A stretch of 64,000 bases of DNA, taken from the NCBI RefSeq assembly GCF_009720735.1, contig NZ_WNKU01000004.1:1-64000 (forward strand), in the 5' to 3' direction. A model generated the notes under the pieces. That model was not told the origin of the DNA. It was given only the letters and a program-made list of their open reading frames with translations, and did not search any database. This document shows, in pieces, positions 63,609 through 64,000 of this stretch. The position numbers and the translations under genes are program-made. Each line of letters starts with the position of its first letter. The stretch's first letter is position 1. Source of the stretch: Heliobacterium mobile (GTDB lineage Bacteria > Bacillota > Desulfitobacteriia > Heliobacteriales > Heliobacteriaceae).

Positions 63609-64000
63609 GTGACAGAACAACCCTTATGGGAGGCCTTGCTCGCGTACCGCCGGGAGGGCGTCAAGGGGTTTCACATGCCCGGTCATGGGCAAGGGCAGGC
63701 CTTCCAAGGGCTTGGACTGACGCCGGACCTGGATGTAACCGAAGTTCCCGGACTCGATGACCTCCACGCTCCCGAGGAAGCCATTGCTGAGGCCCAAGCC
63801 GCTGCTGCTCGGGCCTTTGGTGCTCAGGCCACTTTTTTTTTGGTTCAAGGGGCTACGGTGGGAATCCATGCTCTCTGCATGTCGGGGTTGCAGCCTGGCG
63901 ATGAGGTCGTACTTCCCCGTCACTGTCACCGGTCGCTCTTCGGCGGTCTTGTGCTCAGCGGCGCTGTGCCCCGCTATGTCCCGGCGGTTTGCGAGGCAGA
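63609..64000 (+). CDS. Orn/Lys/Arg decarboxylase, 5' part (cut by window end)
   Basis: The first 130 residues of a PLP-dependent decarboxylase, starting at a GTG with GGAGG upstream. KGFHMPGHGQG and the start of the aminotransferase-like fold (VQGATVGIHALCMSG and VLPRHCHRSL) are typical. It makes agmatine, cadaverine or putrescine by decarboxylation; specificity cannot be told. The gene runs past 64000. Confidence 0.88.
   Translation, partial: MTEQPLWEALLAYRREGVKGFHMPGHGQGQAFQGLGLTPDLDVTEVPGLDDLHAPEEAIAEAQAAAARAFGAQATFFLVQGATVGIHALCMSGLQPGDEVVLPRHCHRSLFGGLVLSGAVPRYVPAVCEA

Noticed and set aside
1-64000. CRISPR arrays, rRNA, tRNA, prophage
   Set aside because: No regularly spaced direct repeats of about 30 bases and no RNA gene pattern were found.

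Overview
The window looks like chromosomal DNA from an anaerobic, endospore-forming member of the Firmicutes/Clostridia. A family such as Heliobacteriaceae fits well but is not proven. The evidence is a Gin-type anti-sigma-G protein next to an Orn/Lys/Arg decarboxylase (a Bacillus/Clostridia arrangement), strong AGGAGG-type ribosome binding sites, an [FeFe] hydrogenase, tungsten aldehyde oxidoreductases, and a CrtN/CrtI-type desaturase as expected for the C30 carotenoids of heliobacteria. No photosynthesis gene, rRNA or tRNA was seen, so the family assignment is inference.

Layout. 1-4.1 kb: a possible IS66 remnant and a two-component system with an exported beta-propeller protein. 4.4-8.0 kb: a cell-wall amidase, a frameshifted branched-chain amino-acid-type binding protein, and a lone feoA behind a Fur-like box. 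8.4-13.9 kb: a MacB-type ATPase, MacA-type adaptor, FtsX permease and TolC-family operon, then a lipoprotein. 14.2-25.5 kb: signalling and envelope genes (large hybrid kinase, M48 protease and YARHG protein that both carry a zinc ribbon, amidase lipoprotein, chemoreceptor), small unknown genes and an MNT/HEPN pair. 25.7-29.3 kb: an ECF transporter operon (S, A, A', T) with a TrpP-like S component. Its leader has a promoter, 12 GAG triplets and an intrinsic terminator, the layout of a TRAP-controlled attenuator. 29.4-32.1 kb: azlCD, divergent from a MocR-type regulator, with two inverted repeats between and across the start. 32.2-35.3 kb: a tight operon of split transketolase plus a RuBisCO-like protein.

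36.4-40.6 kb: hydCBA, a trimeric NADH-linked [FeFe] hydrogenase. 41.0-46.9 kb: a six-gene operon of four-cluster ferredoxin, aldehyde:ferredoxin oxidoreductase (AOR), MoaD, NuoE-, NuoF- and NuoG-like proteins. 47.3-49.4 kb: a second AOR plus MoaD. Both AOR transcription units carry the same 22-bp AATATG-N10-CATAT(A/T) inverted repeat upstream, twice before the first (42 bp apart) and once before the second, so one regulator probably controls both. The hydrogenase HydB stops before the C-terminal ferredoxin domain that its AOR-operon paralogue keeps. This suggests different electron-transfer modes (NADH only versus NADH plus ferredoxin).

49.6-64 kb: a soluble chemoreceptor, a 2-hydroxyacid dehydrogenase, a hybrid kinase, an unknown conserved-looking protein, crtN, a [2Fe-2S] ferredoxin, an atypical pyruvate kinase, a eukaryote-type hexokinase, a response regulator with a worn GGDEF-like tail, a lytic transglycosylase, gin, and the start of an Orn/Lys/Arg decarboxylase cut by the window end. 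Small genes of 49 and 53 codons with good ribosome binding sites are also listed.
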